A stretch of DNA of 64,000 bases, taken from the NCBI RefSeq assembly GCF_008304605.1, contig NZ_PIJY01000020.1, positions 1-64,000 of the forward strand, given 5' to 3'. The translations under genes were made by a program, and so were the position numbers. The notes under the pieces are model-generated. The model saw only the letters and a list, made by a program, of their open reading frames with translations, was not told the DNA's origin and made no database searches. Positions 45,458 to 54,645 of this stretch are shown here, piece after piece; within the stretch, counting starts at the first letter, position 1; each line of letters begins with the position of its first letter. This stretch comes from Oceanobacillus polygoni. Lineage in GTDB: Bacteria; Bacillota; Bacilli; Bacillales; Amphibacillaceae.

Positions 45458-46801
45458 ATGATGTCGAGGAAACGACTCAAACAATACATACTCATTATTG
45501 CAGCCATTTTCGTAGCACTTATTTACCAAGTTTCGGATAATCTTTCAGTTACTAGTGCGCAAGAACAGGGTGGTGGAAAGTCCGTTTATGTTATACCGAT
45601 TGAACGAGAGGTAGAGCGTGGACTAGAGGCTTTTTTAAAGCGTACAACTTCCGAAGCGGTTGAAGCTGGTGCCGATCATATTATTTTTGAAATCGATACT
45701 CCAGGCGGGAGGGTCGATGCAGCTGGTCAAATTGGTCAAATTATCCAGGGTTTACCGATTCCGACAACAGCATTTATCGTGAATGAAGCTTTGTCTGCTG
45801 GATCTTATATCGCGTTGTTTTCTGAAACCATTTATTTCAAACCGCATGCAACGATGGGGGCAAGCGGTGTGATTACCGCTGATGGTACAGCAGCTGACGA
45901 AAAAGCACAATCAGCTTGGTTCGCTGCAATGAAAAGTGCTGCCGAGTCTACTGGGAGAGATCCACTTTATGCATTAGCTATGGCTGATAGCAGTATTGAC
46001 CTTCCTGAGTATGGTGCACCTGAAGGCAGGTTTCTAACACTTGGGCCATCAGATGCTGTGGAAGTTGGTTATGCGGATGGAATTGTGGATGACCGAGTGG
46101 AATTGCTTTATGAGCTTGGCTTATCGAATGCTTCCATTATAGAAACGGAACCGAGTGCTGCAGAAGAAGTAGCACGATTTCTAACAAATCCAATTGTAAT
46201 CCCGATTCTTCTATCAGTGGCAAGTCTTGGTTTAATCGTGGAACTGTATTCGCCTGGATTTGGAGTACCGGGAATTATGGGAATTGTTTCACTATTATTG
46301 TTTTTCTATGGTCATATCGTTGCGGGACTTGCAGGTATGGAAGCGGTCGTACTACTAGTATTAGGAATCATTTTGATTATAGCTGAATTTTTTGTCCCAG
46401 GGGGGATATTAGGACTCCTCGGTGTAGGGGCAATTATCGGTTCATTGTTTATGTCAGGATACGATTTAGGGCATATGTCAATGAGTATTGGAATTGCATT
46501 TCTTGTTACACTCATTGTTGCTGTGATTCTTTTTAGACGAATAGGCATGGATAAAGGTGTTTTTCGACATATTATTCTTAGGGATAGCACAGCAACAGAG
46601 CAGGGATATGTATCATCCGTAAATCGCCTGGAGTTAATCGGTATGGAAGGTATTACGCTGACTCCATTAAGACCATCAGGGATTGGTGAGTTTGATGGTG
46701 AACGAATTGATATTGTTTCAGAAGGAAGCTTTATTGATCGAAATAAGTCTGTTAAAGTGGTAAGAGTTGAAGGAGTTCGTGTCGTAGTTAGAGAAGTATA
46801 A
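45458..46801 (+). CDS. nfeD: NfeD-family membrane serine protease-like protein (YqeZ)
   Basis: This 447-residue protein has a signal/anchor helix, a ClpP-class protease domain (IIFEIDTPGGRVDAAGQI near 70, EALSAGSYIALFSE with Ser near 111), four membrane helices (about 245-360) and a C-terminal OB-fold NfeD domain. Such proteins work beside a flotillin and affect membrane fluidity and stress responses. Two ATGs (45458, 45461) follow GGGAGGTGA; either could be used. floA follows directly. Confidence 0.92.
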   Translation: MMSRKRLKQYILIIAAIFVALIYQVSDNLSVTSAQEQGGGKSVYVIPIEREVERGLEAFLKRTTSEAVEAGADHIIFEIDTPGGRVDAAGQIGQIIQGLPIPTTAFIVNEALSAGSYIALFSETIYFKPHATMGASGVITADGTAADEKAQSAWFAAMKSAAESTGRDPLYALAMADSSIDLPEYGAPEGRFLTLGPSDAVEVGYADGIVDDRVELLYELGLSNASIIETEPSAAEEVARFLTNPIVIPILLSVASLGLIVELYSPGFGVPGIMGIVSLLLFFYGHIVAGLAGMEAVVLLVLGIILIIAEFFVPGGILGLLGVGAIIGSLFMSGYDLGHMSMSIGIAFLVTLIVAVILFRRIGMDKGVFRHIILRDSTATEQGYVSSVNRLELIGMEGITLTPLRPSGIGEFDGERIDIVSEGSFIDRNKSVKVVRVEGVRVVVREV

Positions 46802-46833
46802 TGATATAGATGAAAATACAAGGAGGAATTTTA

Positions 46834-47826
46834 ATGTCATTAACAGAACTAATGCCGCTTATTATTATTGCGGTAATCTTAATTGCTGTGGCTATTTTAT
46901 TCACATTCGTACCAGTTGCGCTGTGGATTAGTGCCTTAGCTGCTGGAGTAAAGGTAAGTATCTTTACATTAATTGGAATGCGATTACGTCGAGTTGTTCC
47001 AAATCGTGTAATCAACCCTTTAATTAAAGCACATAAAGCAGGTTTAAATGTAAAAACAAATCAATTGGAAAGTCACTACTTAGCAGGTGGTAACGTCGAT
47101 AGAGTAGTAAATGCTTTAATTGCTGCACACCGTGCAAATATTGAGCTTCCATTTGAACGTGGGGCTGCAATTGACCTAGCAGGTCGTGATGTACTAGAAG
47201 CTGTTCAAATGAGTGTAAATCCGAAAGTAATCGAAACTCCATTTATTGCAGGTATCGCGATGGATGGTATTGAAGTAAAAGCACTTGCAAGAATCACAGT
47301 ACGTGCAAACATTGATCGACTTGTTGGGGGAGCTGGAGAAGAGACAGTTATCGCTCGTGTTGGTGAAGGTGTTGTAAGTACAATTGGTAGTTCAGACACA
47401 CATGCAAAAGTATTAGAAAATCCAGATTCAATATCACAGACAGTATTAAGTAAAGGCCTTGACTCAGGAACTGCTTTTGAAATTCTCTCGATCGATATTG
47501 CCGACGTGGATATCGGTAAAAATATTGGAGCTATCCTACAAACAGACCAAGCTGAAGCTGATAAAAACATTGCACAGGCAAAAGCGGAAGAACGTCGCGC
47601 AATGGCTGTTGCACAAGAACAAGAAATGGTTGCAAGAGTTCAAGAGATGCGTGCTCATGTTGTAGAAGCTGAAGCAGAGGTTCCAAAAGCACTAGCAGAA
47701 GCATTACGTACTGGAAAATTGGGTGTCATGGATTATATGAATTATAAAAACATTGATGCTGATACTGGTATGCGTGATACAATTGGTAAATTAACCAAAG
47801 ATAGCAGTGAAGATGATCAAAAATAA
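46834..47826 (+). CDS. floA: Flotillin-like protein FloA
   Basis: This 330-residue membrane scaffold protein (YqfA) marks liquid-ordered lipid domains. An N-terminal hydrophobic hairpin (about 5-35) is followed by an SPFH-like domain ([38 protein letters not shown]) and a Glu/Ala-rich coiled coil (about 240-290). ATG 46834 is eight bases after AAGGAGG; ATG 46810 precedes that site. Confidence 0.96.
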   Translation: MSLTELMPLIIIAVILIAVAILFTFVPVALWISALAAGVKVSIFTLIGMRLRRVVPNRVINPLIKAHKAGLNVKTNQLESHYLAGGNVDRVVNALIAAHRANIELPFERGAAIDLAGRDVLEAVQMSVNPKVIETPFIAGIAMDGIEVKALARITVRANIDRLVGGAGEETVIARVGEGVVSTIGSSDTHAKVLENPDSISQTVLSKGLDSGTAFEILSIDIADVDIGKNIGAILQTDQAEADKNIAQAKAEERRAMAVAQEQEMVARVQEMRAHVVEAEAEVPKALAEALRTGKLGVMDYMNYKNIDADTGMRDTIGKLTKDSSEDDQK

Positions 47827-47856
47827 TGTTCGTCATGAAATTGAAGGAGGGGTCTG

Positions 47857-48372
47857 ATGGGCTGGATTTTCGATAACCTCTTCATAATTATCATTATTAT
47901 TTCAGGGATTATCGGCTTTTTTAACAACTCGAATGAGAAGCAGAAACAGCAAGAAAAAGAGAAGAAAAAAACACCTCCACAAAGGCCGAGAAGAACAGTG
48001 CCAGAAAGAACTCCAGAACGTAGGCCGCAGCCTGTAGCAGAGCAGCGAGTGTATCGTGAAGAAAGATCACGAGATACGGTCTCAACTGCGTCCATTGCAG
48101 AGCAGCAAAAGCAACAAATGGAGAAGCTGGCTAGTAAGTATAGCGCTATTTCAAATTCAAAAATTGAGGATTTGAAGTCACAGACGAATAGCGGAAGTAT
48201 TTTACTTGAGCCTGAGAAAGAAACAAGTAAAAAACAAGAAAGACTGAAGAAACAAGTAGTTGGCAACCTTGGTGCAAAAGGATTAGTTAATGGCATTATC
48301 ATGTCTGAAATACTAGGACCACCAAGAGCTAAAAAGTCATATAAAAGCGTATTAGACGATCGAATCAAATAA
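47857..48372 (+). CDS. Uncharacterised membrane-anchored protein after floA
   Basis: I do not assign this 171-residue protein. It has one N-terminal hydrophobic helix (FIIIIIISGIIGFF), then a highly charged Lys/Gln/Pro/Arg-rich stretch (about 27-70), a probable short coiled coil (IAEQQKQQMEKLASKY) and a C-terminal block VGNLGAKGLVNGIIMSEILGPPRAKK that looks structured. It may take the place of B. subtilis yqfB after floA, but it is much longer. GAAGGAGG stands before the ATG, and a strong terminator follows, so it belongs to the sigma-W-type operon. An association with flotillin domains is inference. Confidence 0.75.
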   Translation: MGWIFDNLFIIIIIISGIIGFFNNSNEKQKQQEKEKKKTPPQRPRRTVPERTPERRPQPVAEQRVYREERSRDTVSTASIAEQQKQQMEKLASKYSAISNSKIEDLKSQTNSGSILLEPEKETSKKQERLKKQVVGNLGAKGLVNGIIMSEILGPPRAKKSYKSVLDDRIK

Positions 48373-48381
48373 GTATAGCCT

Positions 48382-48429
48382 AACCACCGCTATAAAAGCT
48401 TTAAAGCTTTTATAGCGGTGGTTTTTTGC
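48382..48429 (+). terminator. Terminator of the nfeD-floA unit
   Basis: A 42-base perfect inverted repeat (48382-48402 with 48403-48423) forms a very long stem and is followed by a T run. It begins ten bases after the stop codon. Confidence 0.93.
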
Positions 48430-48481
48430 TGTTTTTATCATCGCATTTGAAAGAAACTACGAACTACTGCAATTATGGATT

Positions 48482-48752
48482 AAGTGTGCGTATACCCCGC
48501 TACGGAAACACACTACGCTTTTCGCGGGTGACCCCTGAGACTCTTCGAACTCCGTTCTTCAGAGCCTCACTCTGGATACGTATCCCGCAGAAGTCTTCGT
48601 GTGTTTCCTTCGCTAGAATTGGCGCGTTACCTAGTATTAACATCGGTATCATAAATAAAAAAACGTTGCTCAAACCAGTCCGGGGGAGGCTGAAGCCGTG
48701 TCCGCGGAAAGCATCCGCCCGAAGCGATCCCGGACGGCAATAGTTGCTCATA
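48482..48752. repeat. GC-rich intergenic repeat element, noncoding
   Basis: This stretch is much richer in GC than its surroundings and codes for nothing plausible. It has two palindromic modules: GGAAACACAC (48504-48513) with GTGTGTTTCC (48599-48608), and GTCCGGG (48678-48684) with CCCGGAC (48729-48735). The second module is flanked by the direct repeat GTTGCTCA (48665-48672, 48743-48750). The texture (CCCGC, GCGGAAAGCATCCGCCCGAAGCG) resembles dispersed palindromic repeats common in Bacillaceae intergenic DNA. The family name is not known to me. Confidence 0.65.
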
Positions 48753-48829
48753 CTAAGCAAGTGCGAAGTTTATATATTATATAAAGCACCCGACCATATA
48801 AAACCTGCTCATTTTTATCACGCATTTTG

Positions 48830-48858
48830 TTCTTATGTTTTAAGCAGCCTCATACATA
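48830..48858 (+). promoter_or_regulatory. Possible sigma-E promoter of yqfC-yqfD
   Basis: CATACATA at 48851-48858 matches the sigma-E -10 consensus CATACANT at all but the last base. The -35 (TTCTTATG at 48830-48837, 13-base spacer) is poor. yqfCD is known as a sigma-E unit in B. subtilis. Confidence 0.4.
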
Positions 48859-48880
48859 TGTATGTGAGGGGGGATCATCA

Positions 48881-49162
48881 TTGGCTAAATGGCAACAAAG
48901 ACTACGTACCTTGTTAACGGAGCAATTCTCTCTTCCTTCTGATATAATCCTTGAAATGCCTAGAATTACGGTAATTGGAAACATACACCTATACATTGAA
49001 AATCATCAAGGCTTGGCTGTTTATTCCGAAAATGAACTAAAGTTAAAAACGAATAATGGATATGTCCAAATTAGGGGTACTTCCTTTGTGTTAAAAATGA
49101 TGCTTCCTAAAGAAATTCTGCTCGAAGGAACCATCTCGGAAGTGAAATTCTTAGGAAACTAA
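48881..49162 (+). CDS. yqfC: Sporulation protein YqfC
   Basis: This 93-residue YqfC/YabP-like sporulation protein (MAKWQQRLRTLLTEQFSLPSD start; MPRITVIGNIHLYIENHQG in the middle) belongs to the mother-cell regulon. The TTG start at 48881 follows GAGGGGGGAT; the frame runs further upstream without a start signal. yqfD follows after 25 bases. Confidence 0.9.
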   Translation: MAKWQQRLRTLLTEQFSLPSDIILEMPRITVIGNIHLYIENHQGLAVYSENELKLKTNNGYVQIRGTSFVLKMMLPKEILLEGTISEVKFLGN

Positions 49163-49187
49163 AACCTTGAACTAGAGGAGGATACAA

Positions 49188-50420
49188 TTGAAGCATTTAA
49201 ATAGTAAAACAGTAACTGGCTATGTAACGATTCAAGTAAAAGGAACAGCTCCTGAGATGTTTTTTCAAAAATGCGCGAATGCTGGAATTTCTGTTTGGGA
49301 TGTAAAAAAAAGAGCAACCGATTTATGTGAAGGCAATATAAAACTTTCGGATATAAAACAAATGAAACATATCAGAAGGAAAACGATTTATAAAATTACG
49401 TTTACTGGAAAGAACGGTTATCCATTTTTTATTAGACGTTTTTTAAAAAAGAAGCCATTGGTACTTGGGTTATTTTTCAGTGTACTTCTCTTCTTTTTTT
49501 TATCGAATATTATTTGGGAAGTTAAAATTAGTGGTGTTCCAAAAGATATTGAAGAAAAGATAGACAAGCAGTTAGTTAGTTACGGAATTCATCCAGGGGC
49601 TTGGCTTTTTTCCCTGGATCCACCAACTACGATTCAGCAAAAGCTAATGAAGGATGTACCTGAGCTTCTTTGGGCTGGTGTGGATCAAAAAGGGACAACC
49701 TTTTACTTAGAGGGAGTAGAAAAGATTGTCGTTGAAGAAGCGGACCCAAAACAGCCACGAAATTTAGTTGCTGCGAAAAAAGGCGTTATTATGAATTTAT
49801 ATGTATCAAAAGGCACCACTCATGTACAAGTGAATGATTATGTAGAACCTGGCGACATCTTGGTTTCTGGAATTTTGGAGGGCGAGGAGCAATTGGATGA
49901 AGAAGAAAGTGAAACAGAAGAACGTGAACAACAAGATAGTGAGTTTGTTGCTGCAGAAGCCGAGATTACAGCAAATACTTGGTATGAGGTCTCTGTTACG
50001 GTACCGCTTGAATTTAACTATGAAGAGATAACAGGAAACCAAAAAAAGAAGTATTATCTCAAAACAGGAGATTTTCAATTACCAATATGGGGATTTGGAG
50101 AACCTGATTACAGTGAAATTCATCGAGAATCACATGGTAATAACCTGCGTTTTTTTAAATGGGAGCTTCCAATAGAAATTGTTGAAACTATTTTAAGTGA
50201 AAAGACGTATAATAAAGTGAGCCGAACAAAGGAAGAAGCTATTCAAGCAGGAATTGATCAAGCTATTATTCAACTGCAGAATGAACTAGGTGCTGACGCA
50301 AAAATATTGTCTGAAAAAGTTTTGCATGAAAGTATAGAGCATGGTAAAGTAAATTTAACCCTATTTGTTTCAGTTGAAGAAAATATTGTAAGAGTAGAAC
50401 CATTAAATCAAGGAGACTGA
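49188..50420 (+). CDS. yqfD: Sporulation protein YqfD
   Basis: This 410-residue stage IV sporulation protein has a short cytoplasmic N-terminus, one membrane helix (about 89-108, LGLFFSVLLFFFLSNIIW) and a long external region with a charged Glu-rich insertion (about 225-250). Typical phrases are GIHPGAWLFSLDP and LLWAGVDQKGTTFYLEGVEK. The TTG start is preceded by AGAGGAGG. It is a two-gene unit with yqfC, read into phoH. Confidence 0.92.
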   Translation: MKHLNSKTVTGYVTIQVKGTAPEMFFQKCANAGISVWDVKKRATDLCEGNIKLSDIKQMKHIRRKTIYKITFTGKNGYPFFIRRFLKKKPLVLGLFFSVLLFFFLSNIIWEVKISGVPKDIEEKIDKQLVSYGIHPGAWLFSLDPPTTIQQKLMKDVPELLWAGVDQKGTTFYLEGVEKIVVEEADPKQPRNLVAAKKGVIMNLYVSKGTTHVQVNDYVEPGDILVSGILEGEEQLDEEESETEEREQQDSEFVAAEAEITANTWYEVSVTVPLEFNYEEITGNQKKKYYLKTGDFQLPIWGFGEPDYSEIHRESHGNNLRFFKWELPIEIVETILSEKTYNKVSRTKEEAIQAGIDQAIIQLQNELGADAKILSEKVLHESIEHGKVNLTLFVSVEENIVRVEPLNQGD

Positions 50421-50422
50421 TT

Positions 50423-51382
50423 ATGCCAGGTAACTTAATTGAAATTGACTTGCAATTAACAAGTACGAATGAAGCGCTTGCGCTATTCGGCATAAACGAT
50501 AAGCATCTGAAGCAGCTTGAAAATCTTTTAAACGTGTCCATCGTGTCTCGTGGAGAAGCTGTTCATGTTTCTGGTTCAAAGGAAGCGATTGCGCTTGTCC
50601 AAGAAATTCTTCTCACCCTTTTATCGGTTATTAGAAAAGGACAAACCATTTCTGAACGAGATGTTGTTTACGCTGTAGACTTAGCGAAAAAAGGTGAAAT
50701 TAAACAACTAGAAGCGCTTTTTGAAGACGAAATCACAAAAAATGTAAAAGGCAAATCAATTCGTGTAAAAACGCTTGGTCAAAAAAACTACATCGCCGCG
50801 ATTAAGGCGAATGACCTTGTCTTTGGAATCGGTCCAGCTGGAACTGGTAAGACATATCTAGCTGTAGTAATGGCAGTACATGCATTAAAAAATGGTTTCG
50901 TAAAACGAATTATTCTCACTCGTCCTGCCGTAGAAGCTGGCGAGAGCCTCGGATTTTTACCAGGGGATTTAAAAGAGAAGGTAGATCCTTATTTGCGTCC
51001 TCTATATGATGCACTTCATGATGTATTAGGAGCAGAACATACACAGCGTTTGATAGAACGAGAGACGATTGAAATTGCACCACTAGCCTACATGCGTGGG
51101 CGGACGTTGGATGATGCATTCGTTATTTTAGATGAAGCACAAAATACAACACCAGCACAAATGAAGATGTTTTTAACTAGACTGGGCTTCGGCTCCAAAA
51201 TGGTTATTACAGGTGACATTACGCAAATTGATTTACCAAAAGGGGTTAAATCTGGTTTGCATATTGCACAACAGTTGTTAGCCTCTATTGATGGAATTTC
51301 ATTAGTGTATTTGAAACAAACAGATGTTGTAAGGCATCCACTAGTTCAACGTATCATTGCAGCATATGAAACCGAAAACTAG
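50423..51382 (+). CDS. phoH: PhoH-like ATPase
   Basis: This 319-residue ATPase of the PhoH family has a KH-like N-terminal domain, Walker A GPAGTGKTYLA (about 135-145), Walker B VILDEAQNT (about 233-241) and the RLGFGSKMVITGDITQIDLP segment. Its RNA- or ribosome-related role is inferred from its constant link to ybeY. It starts 2 bases after the yqfD stop, with AAGGAGA before the ATG. Confidence 0.95.
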   Translation: MPGNLIEIDLQLTSTNEALALFGINDKHLKQLENLLNVSIVSRGEAVHVSGSKEAIALVQEILLTLLSVIRKGQTISERDVVYAVDLAKKGEIKQLEALFEDEITKNVKGKSIRVKTLGQKNYIAAIKANDLVFGIGPAGTGKTYLAVVMAVHALKNGFVKRIILTRPAVEAGESLGFLPGDLKEKVDPYLRPLYDALHDVLGAEHTQRLIERETIEIAPLAYMRGRTLDDAFVILDEAQNTTPAQMKMFLTRLGFGSKMVITGDITQIDLPKGVKSGLHIAQQLLASIDGISLVYLKQTDVVRHPLVQRIIAAYETEN

Positions 51383-51400
51383 AAATAGAATAAAACAGGT

Positions 51401-51428
51401 AAGGCCCTGAGCTATTCGGGTCTTATTT
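51401..51428 (+). terminator. Weak terminator after phoH
   Basis: AAGGCCC (51401-51407) pairs with GGGTCTT (51418-51424, one G-U pair) followed by ATTT. It may give partial termination ahead of pgpH. Confidence 0.5.
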
Positions 51429-51462
51429 CTGTATAGCTGTCTTATAAAATGGGGTGATACGA

Positions 51463-53595
51463 GTGAAAGTTCGAATGAGAAGCAAGCTTGAATCGTTAGG
51501 TAAAAAACATAGTTGGCTATTGATATTATTACCAGTGGTTTTATTAGGTGTCTTTTTCTTTTTTATAACGTTGAACAATATTCAAACAAAAATTTACGAT
51601 ATTGAACGATTTAGCAATGCAAGTGAAACAATTCGTTCTCCAATAACAATTGAAAATGAACAAGAAACAGAACGGAAAACGAGAGAAACCGTTCAGTCTG
51701 TTCAAGATAGATATAGTATATCCAATGAAGTTACCATGGAGCAAGTTAGTTTTGTGGAGGAAATATTTGACGGTATTTTCAAGTTGGAAGAAGAAAGTGA
51801 AAATCAACGCGATGAAGAGGATGTAGCTGCTCCACTTACAGATCAAGAAAAAGTAATACAATTAAAGCAAATTTTATCTGATGAAATAAGCAGCTCTGTA
51901 AAAGATGGTACACTGATACACCTTTTACAATTTAGCGAAGATGAGTTGGATACGGGGAAAGAAGTACTAGCAGATGCGCTTGAAGAAACGTTAAATAATG
52001 GTGTGCGTACAGAGAATTTGGAAACGGCAAAAGCAAATGTGAATCAGTATATTGAATATGCGGATATAGAAGAAACGTTGAAGGAGCCATTAACAGAGCT
52101 CACTGATTTTGCTGTGGTTGAAAATTCATTTTTTGACGTGGAAAAAACTTCAGAAGCTAGAAAAGAGGCTGCAAGTAGCGTTGATCCAGCTATGATTCGT
52201 GCAGGTGAAGTAATTGTTCGAGAAGGACAGACGATAACAAATGAAATCTATGAAAGGCTGGATCTTGTTGGATTATTGGACGAGCAGAGTAATATTTATC
52301 CAGTTGTTGGGCTTGCATTACTTATTGTCATGATTTGTAGCTTTATAGCTGTTGAGATGTATCATATTTCCAAGCAAAACCAATGGAGTTTCGAAAAAAT
52401 GCTTGCGATCTTTTTTATTAGCATAATTGTAGTTTCATTGATGAAGATTATTAGTGTTTATACAACACAGTCCAATCAACTTTTTTTCGTTACACCAATT
52501 GCTACTGGTGTTATACTAATTAAAATGCTAATCAATGAAAGGCTAGCAATTGTGTTGTCCATTCTTTATGCTATCTTAGGAAGTGTTATCTTTAATGGGC
52601 AAATAGCAGGCTCTTTAAATGTGGAAGCAGGGATTTATTTTCTTGTCAGCCAATTAGCTGGGATCATCTTTTTAATGAATGTGAAAGATCGACTGACAAT
52701 TTTAAAGACAGGGCTAGGCGTAGCTTTTGTCAATATCGTTACTGTATTATTATTCTTATTTCTTTCCTTTGAAAAATATTCCTGGTTCGATCTTTTTGTA
52801 CATACAAGTTTTGGACTTGGTTCGGCAGTTCTGGCAACGGTATTAGCAATTGGTTTACTTCCCTTTTTTGAAACCATACTCGGAATTCTATCAGATATCA
52901 AATTATTACAGCTATCCAATCCGAATCAACCGCTTTTGAAAAAACTGTTAACCGAATCACCTGGGACGTACCATCATTCTGTTATGGTTGCAAACATTAG
53001 TGAGACGGCATGTGAAGCGATTGGTGCAAATGGACTGTTGGCTAGGGTTGGGGCCTATTATCATGACCTTGGTAAAACGGCTCGACCACAGTATTTTATA
53101 GAGAATCAATTATCCATTCGCAATCCACATGATTTTATTGATCCGAAAAAAAGTGCTGAAATTATTATTCGACACCCATATGATGGAGCAGAACTGTTAA
53201 AAAAGCATAAAATGCCAAAAGAAATTATCGATATTGCAAAACAACATCACGGGACATCGTTATTGAAATTTTTTTACTACAAAGAGAAAGAAAAGAATCC
53301 CAATGTGGAAGAATCCATTTTCAGGTATCCGGGTCCGAAGCCACAGACGAAGGAAGCTGCAATTATTTGTATTTGTGACTCAGTTGAAGCAGCGGTTCGA
53401 TCTTTGGAAGAACCTACAACCGGTAAAATTGAGGAGATTGTGGCTTCTATTGTAAAGAGTCGGCTCGCTGATGGACAATTAGATGAAAGTCCTTTAACAT
53501 TAAAAGAGCTTCATGTTATTCATCGAACAATTATTGAATCGTTAAAAGGAATTTTTCACTCTAGAATTCAATATCCATCGAAGGAGGGAAAATGA
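51463..53595 (+). CDS. pgpH: PgpH, 7TM-HD cyclic-di-AMP phosphodiesterase
   Basis: This 710-residue protein (YqfF) has an N-terminal helix (about 16-38), a large extracellular 7TMR-HDED domain, seven helices (about 275-475) and a cytoplasmic HD domain that hydrolyses c-di-AMP. HD residues are visible in YHHSVMVANISE, YYHDLGKT and KQHHGTS. The GTG at 51463 follows GGGGTGA; GTG 51454 falls inside that site. Confidence 0.95.
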   Translation: MKVRMRSKLESLGKKHSWLLILLPVVLLGVFFFFITLNNIQTKIYDIERFSNASETIRSPITIENEQETERKTRETVQSVQDRYSISNEVTMEQVSFVEEIFDGIFKLEEESENQRDEEDVAAPLTDQEKVIQLKQILSDEISSSVKDGTLIHLLQFSEDELDTGKEVLADALEETLNNGVRTENLETAKANVNQYIEYADIEETLKEPLTELTDFAVVENSFFDVEKTSEARKEAASSVDPAMIRAGEVIVREGQTITNEIYERLDLVGLLDEQSNIYPVVGLALLIVMICSFIAVEMYHISKQNQWSFEKMLAIFFISIIVVSLMKIISVYTTQSNQLFFVTPIATGVILIKMLINERLAIVLSILYAILGSVIFNGQIAGSLNVEAGIYFLVSQLAGIIFLMNVKDRLTILKTGLGVAFVNIVTVLLFLFLSFEKYSWFDLFVHTSFGLGSAVLATVLAIGLLPFFETILGILSDIKLLQLSNPNQPLLKKLLTESPGTYHHSVMVANISETACEAIGANGLLARVGAYYHDLGKTARPQYFIENQLSIRNPHDFIDPKKSAEIIIRHPYDGAELLKKHKMPKEIIDIAKQHHGTSLLKFFYYKEKEKNPNVEESIFRYPGPKPQTKEAAIICICDSVEAAVRSLEEPTTGKIEEIVASIVKSRLADGQLDESPLTLKELHVIHRTIIESLKGIFHSRIQYPSKEGK

Positions 53596-54060
53596 ATGTA
53601 CATTGATTTTCATGATGAAACAAAATCAGTAATAAGTGATTACGTTGATTTATTAGAACGTTTACTACAATTCGCTGCCGAAAAAGAGGGAGTATCTAAA
53701 GAGGCGGAAATGTCTGTTAATTTCGTTGGTAATAAAGAGATCCAAGAACTTAACCGTAATTATCGCCAAAAGGATACACCTACTGATGTCATCTCATTTG
53801 CGATGCAAGAATCAGTAGAAGGAGAGCTTGAAATAGTTGGTGAGGATCTCCCTTTGGCACTTGGGGATATTGTTATTTCCGTAGATAAGGCAAAGGAGCA
53901 AGCGATCGAATATGAACATTCTTTTGAAAGAGAGCTTGCCTTTTTGACGGTACACGGGTTCTTGCATTTGTTAGGGTATGATCATATGAATAAAGCTGAC
54001 GAAGAGAGAATGTTTAAAAGACAAGAGGAAATTCTAGGTGAGTTCGGAATTGAAAGATAA
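53596..54060 (+). CDS. ybeY: Endoribonuclease YbeY
   Basis: This 154-residue zinc-dependent RNase acts in 16S rRNA 3' maturation and ribosome quality control. The zinc motif HGFLHLLGYDH (about 115-125) is complete, with NYRQKDTPTDVISFAM near 53. It starts immediately after the pgpH stop, with GGAGGG upstream. It overlaps dgkA by 23 bases. Confidence 0.97.
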   Translation: MYIDFHDETKSVISDYVDLLERLLQFAAEKEGVSKEAEMSVNFVGNKEIQELNRNYRQKDTPTDVISFAMQESVEGELEIVGEDLPLALGDIVISVDKAKEQAIEYEHSFERELAFLTVHGFLHLLGYDHMNKADEERMFKRQEEILGEFGIER

Positions 54061-54412
54061 GAAGCGGAAAATAGGATTCTCGTATGCGTGGAACGGTATT
54101 AAGGAAATCGCAAAGACAGAACGGAATTTTAGAATCCATTTGCTAGCAACATTTTTAACGGTAGCTGCTGGATTTCTATTTAAGCTGACAATGGTCGAAT
54201 GGGCAATCATTGTACTGACAATTGGATTGGTACTTATGGTAGAGGTAACGAATACTGCTATAGAAAAGCTGATTGACTATTTAAGGCCAGAAATCCATCC
54301 AACGGCTAAAATAATCAAGGATGTTGCAGCAGGAGCGGTTTTGATTGCTGCAATAATAGCAGCAATCATTGGCCTGCTAATTTTCCTTCCTAAACTGCAT
54401 ATTCTTTTTTAA
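54038..54412 (+). CDS. dgkA: Undecaprenol/diacylglycerol kinase DgkA
   Basis: This 124-residue membrane kinase phosphorylates undecaprenol in Gram-positives. The N-terminal helix GFSYAWNGIKEIAKTERNFRIHL, the active-site EVTNTAIEKLIDYL (about 71-84) and KIIKDVAAGAVL (about 93) are diagnostic. Two starts are possible: GTG 54038 (after AGAGGA) and TTG 54050 (after AGGTGA). Confidence 0.95.
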   Translation: MSSELKDKKRKIGFSYAWNGIKEIAKTERNFRIHLLATFLTVAAGFLFKLTMVEWAIIVLTIGLVLMVEVTNTAIEKLIDYLRPEIHPTAKIIKDVAAGAVLIAAIIAAIIGLLIFLPKLHILF

Positions 54413-54437
54413 AAGTCCTTGTCTCAAGGACTTTTTT
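54411..54437 (+). terminator. Terminator after dgkA
   Basis: An 11-bp perfect stem (54411-54421 with 54425-54435) with a T run closes the yqfC-dgkA operon. The 208 bases up to era hold no gene; no remnant of cdd, found here in B. subtilis, is seen. Confidence 0.9.
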
Positions 54438-54645
54438 GTGTGTTTTACGTTAAAGTAAACCGGGTATGTGAATTTAAGAGTTACATATATTTTTCTTCCA
54501 CCTTTGCTTTTGGAATTTATTGTGGTACTTTAAGTGAAAAGATAATCTTTTTAAAGGTTTTGTCGATTGAATGAAAGCTTGCATTATTTGTAGTATTATA
54601 ATGTAAAGAATCACATATTAAAGAAATCGTCGCGGAGGATACAGC

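Noticed and set aside
46312-46821. Antisense 169-residue open frame opposite nfeD
   Set aside because: It is a shadow of the transmembrane coding region of nfeD, Ser/Thr/Ile-rich and without a start signal.
47817-48368. Antisense 183-residue open frame opposite the gene at 47857
   Set aside because: The + strand frame has GAAGGAGG, operon spacing and a terminator. The antisense one is a Ser/Cys/Phe-rich mirror without a ribosome site.
48426-48743. Open frames of 86-105 residues over the GC-rich intergenic element on both strands
   Set aside because: They follow from the high GC content. Cys/Arg/Ser-rich translations, no ribosome sites and palindromic structure mark them as noncoding.
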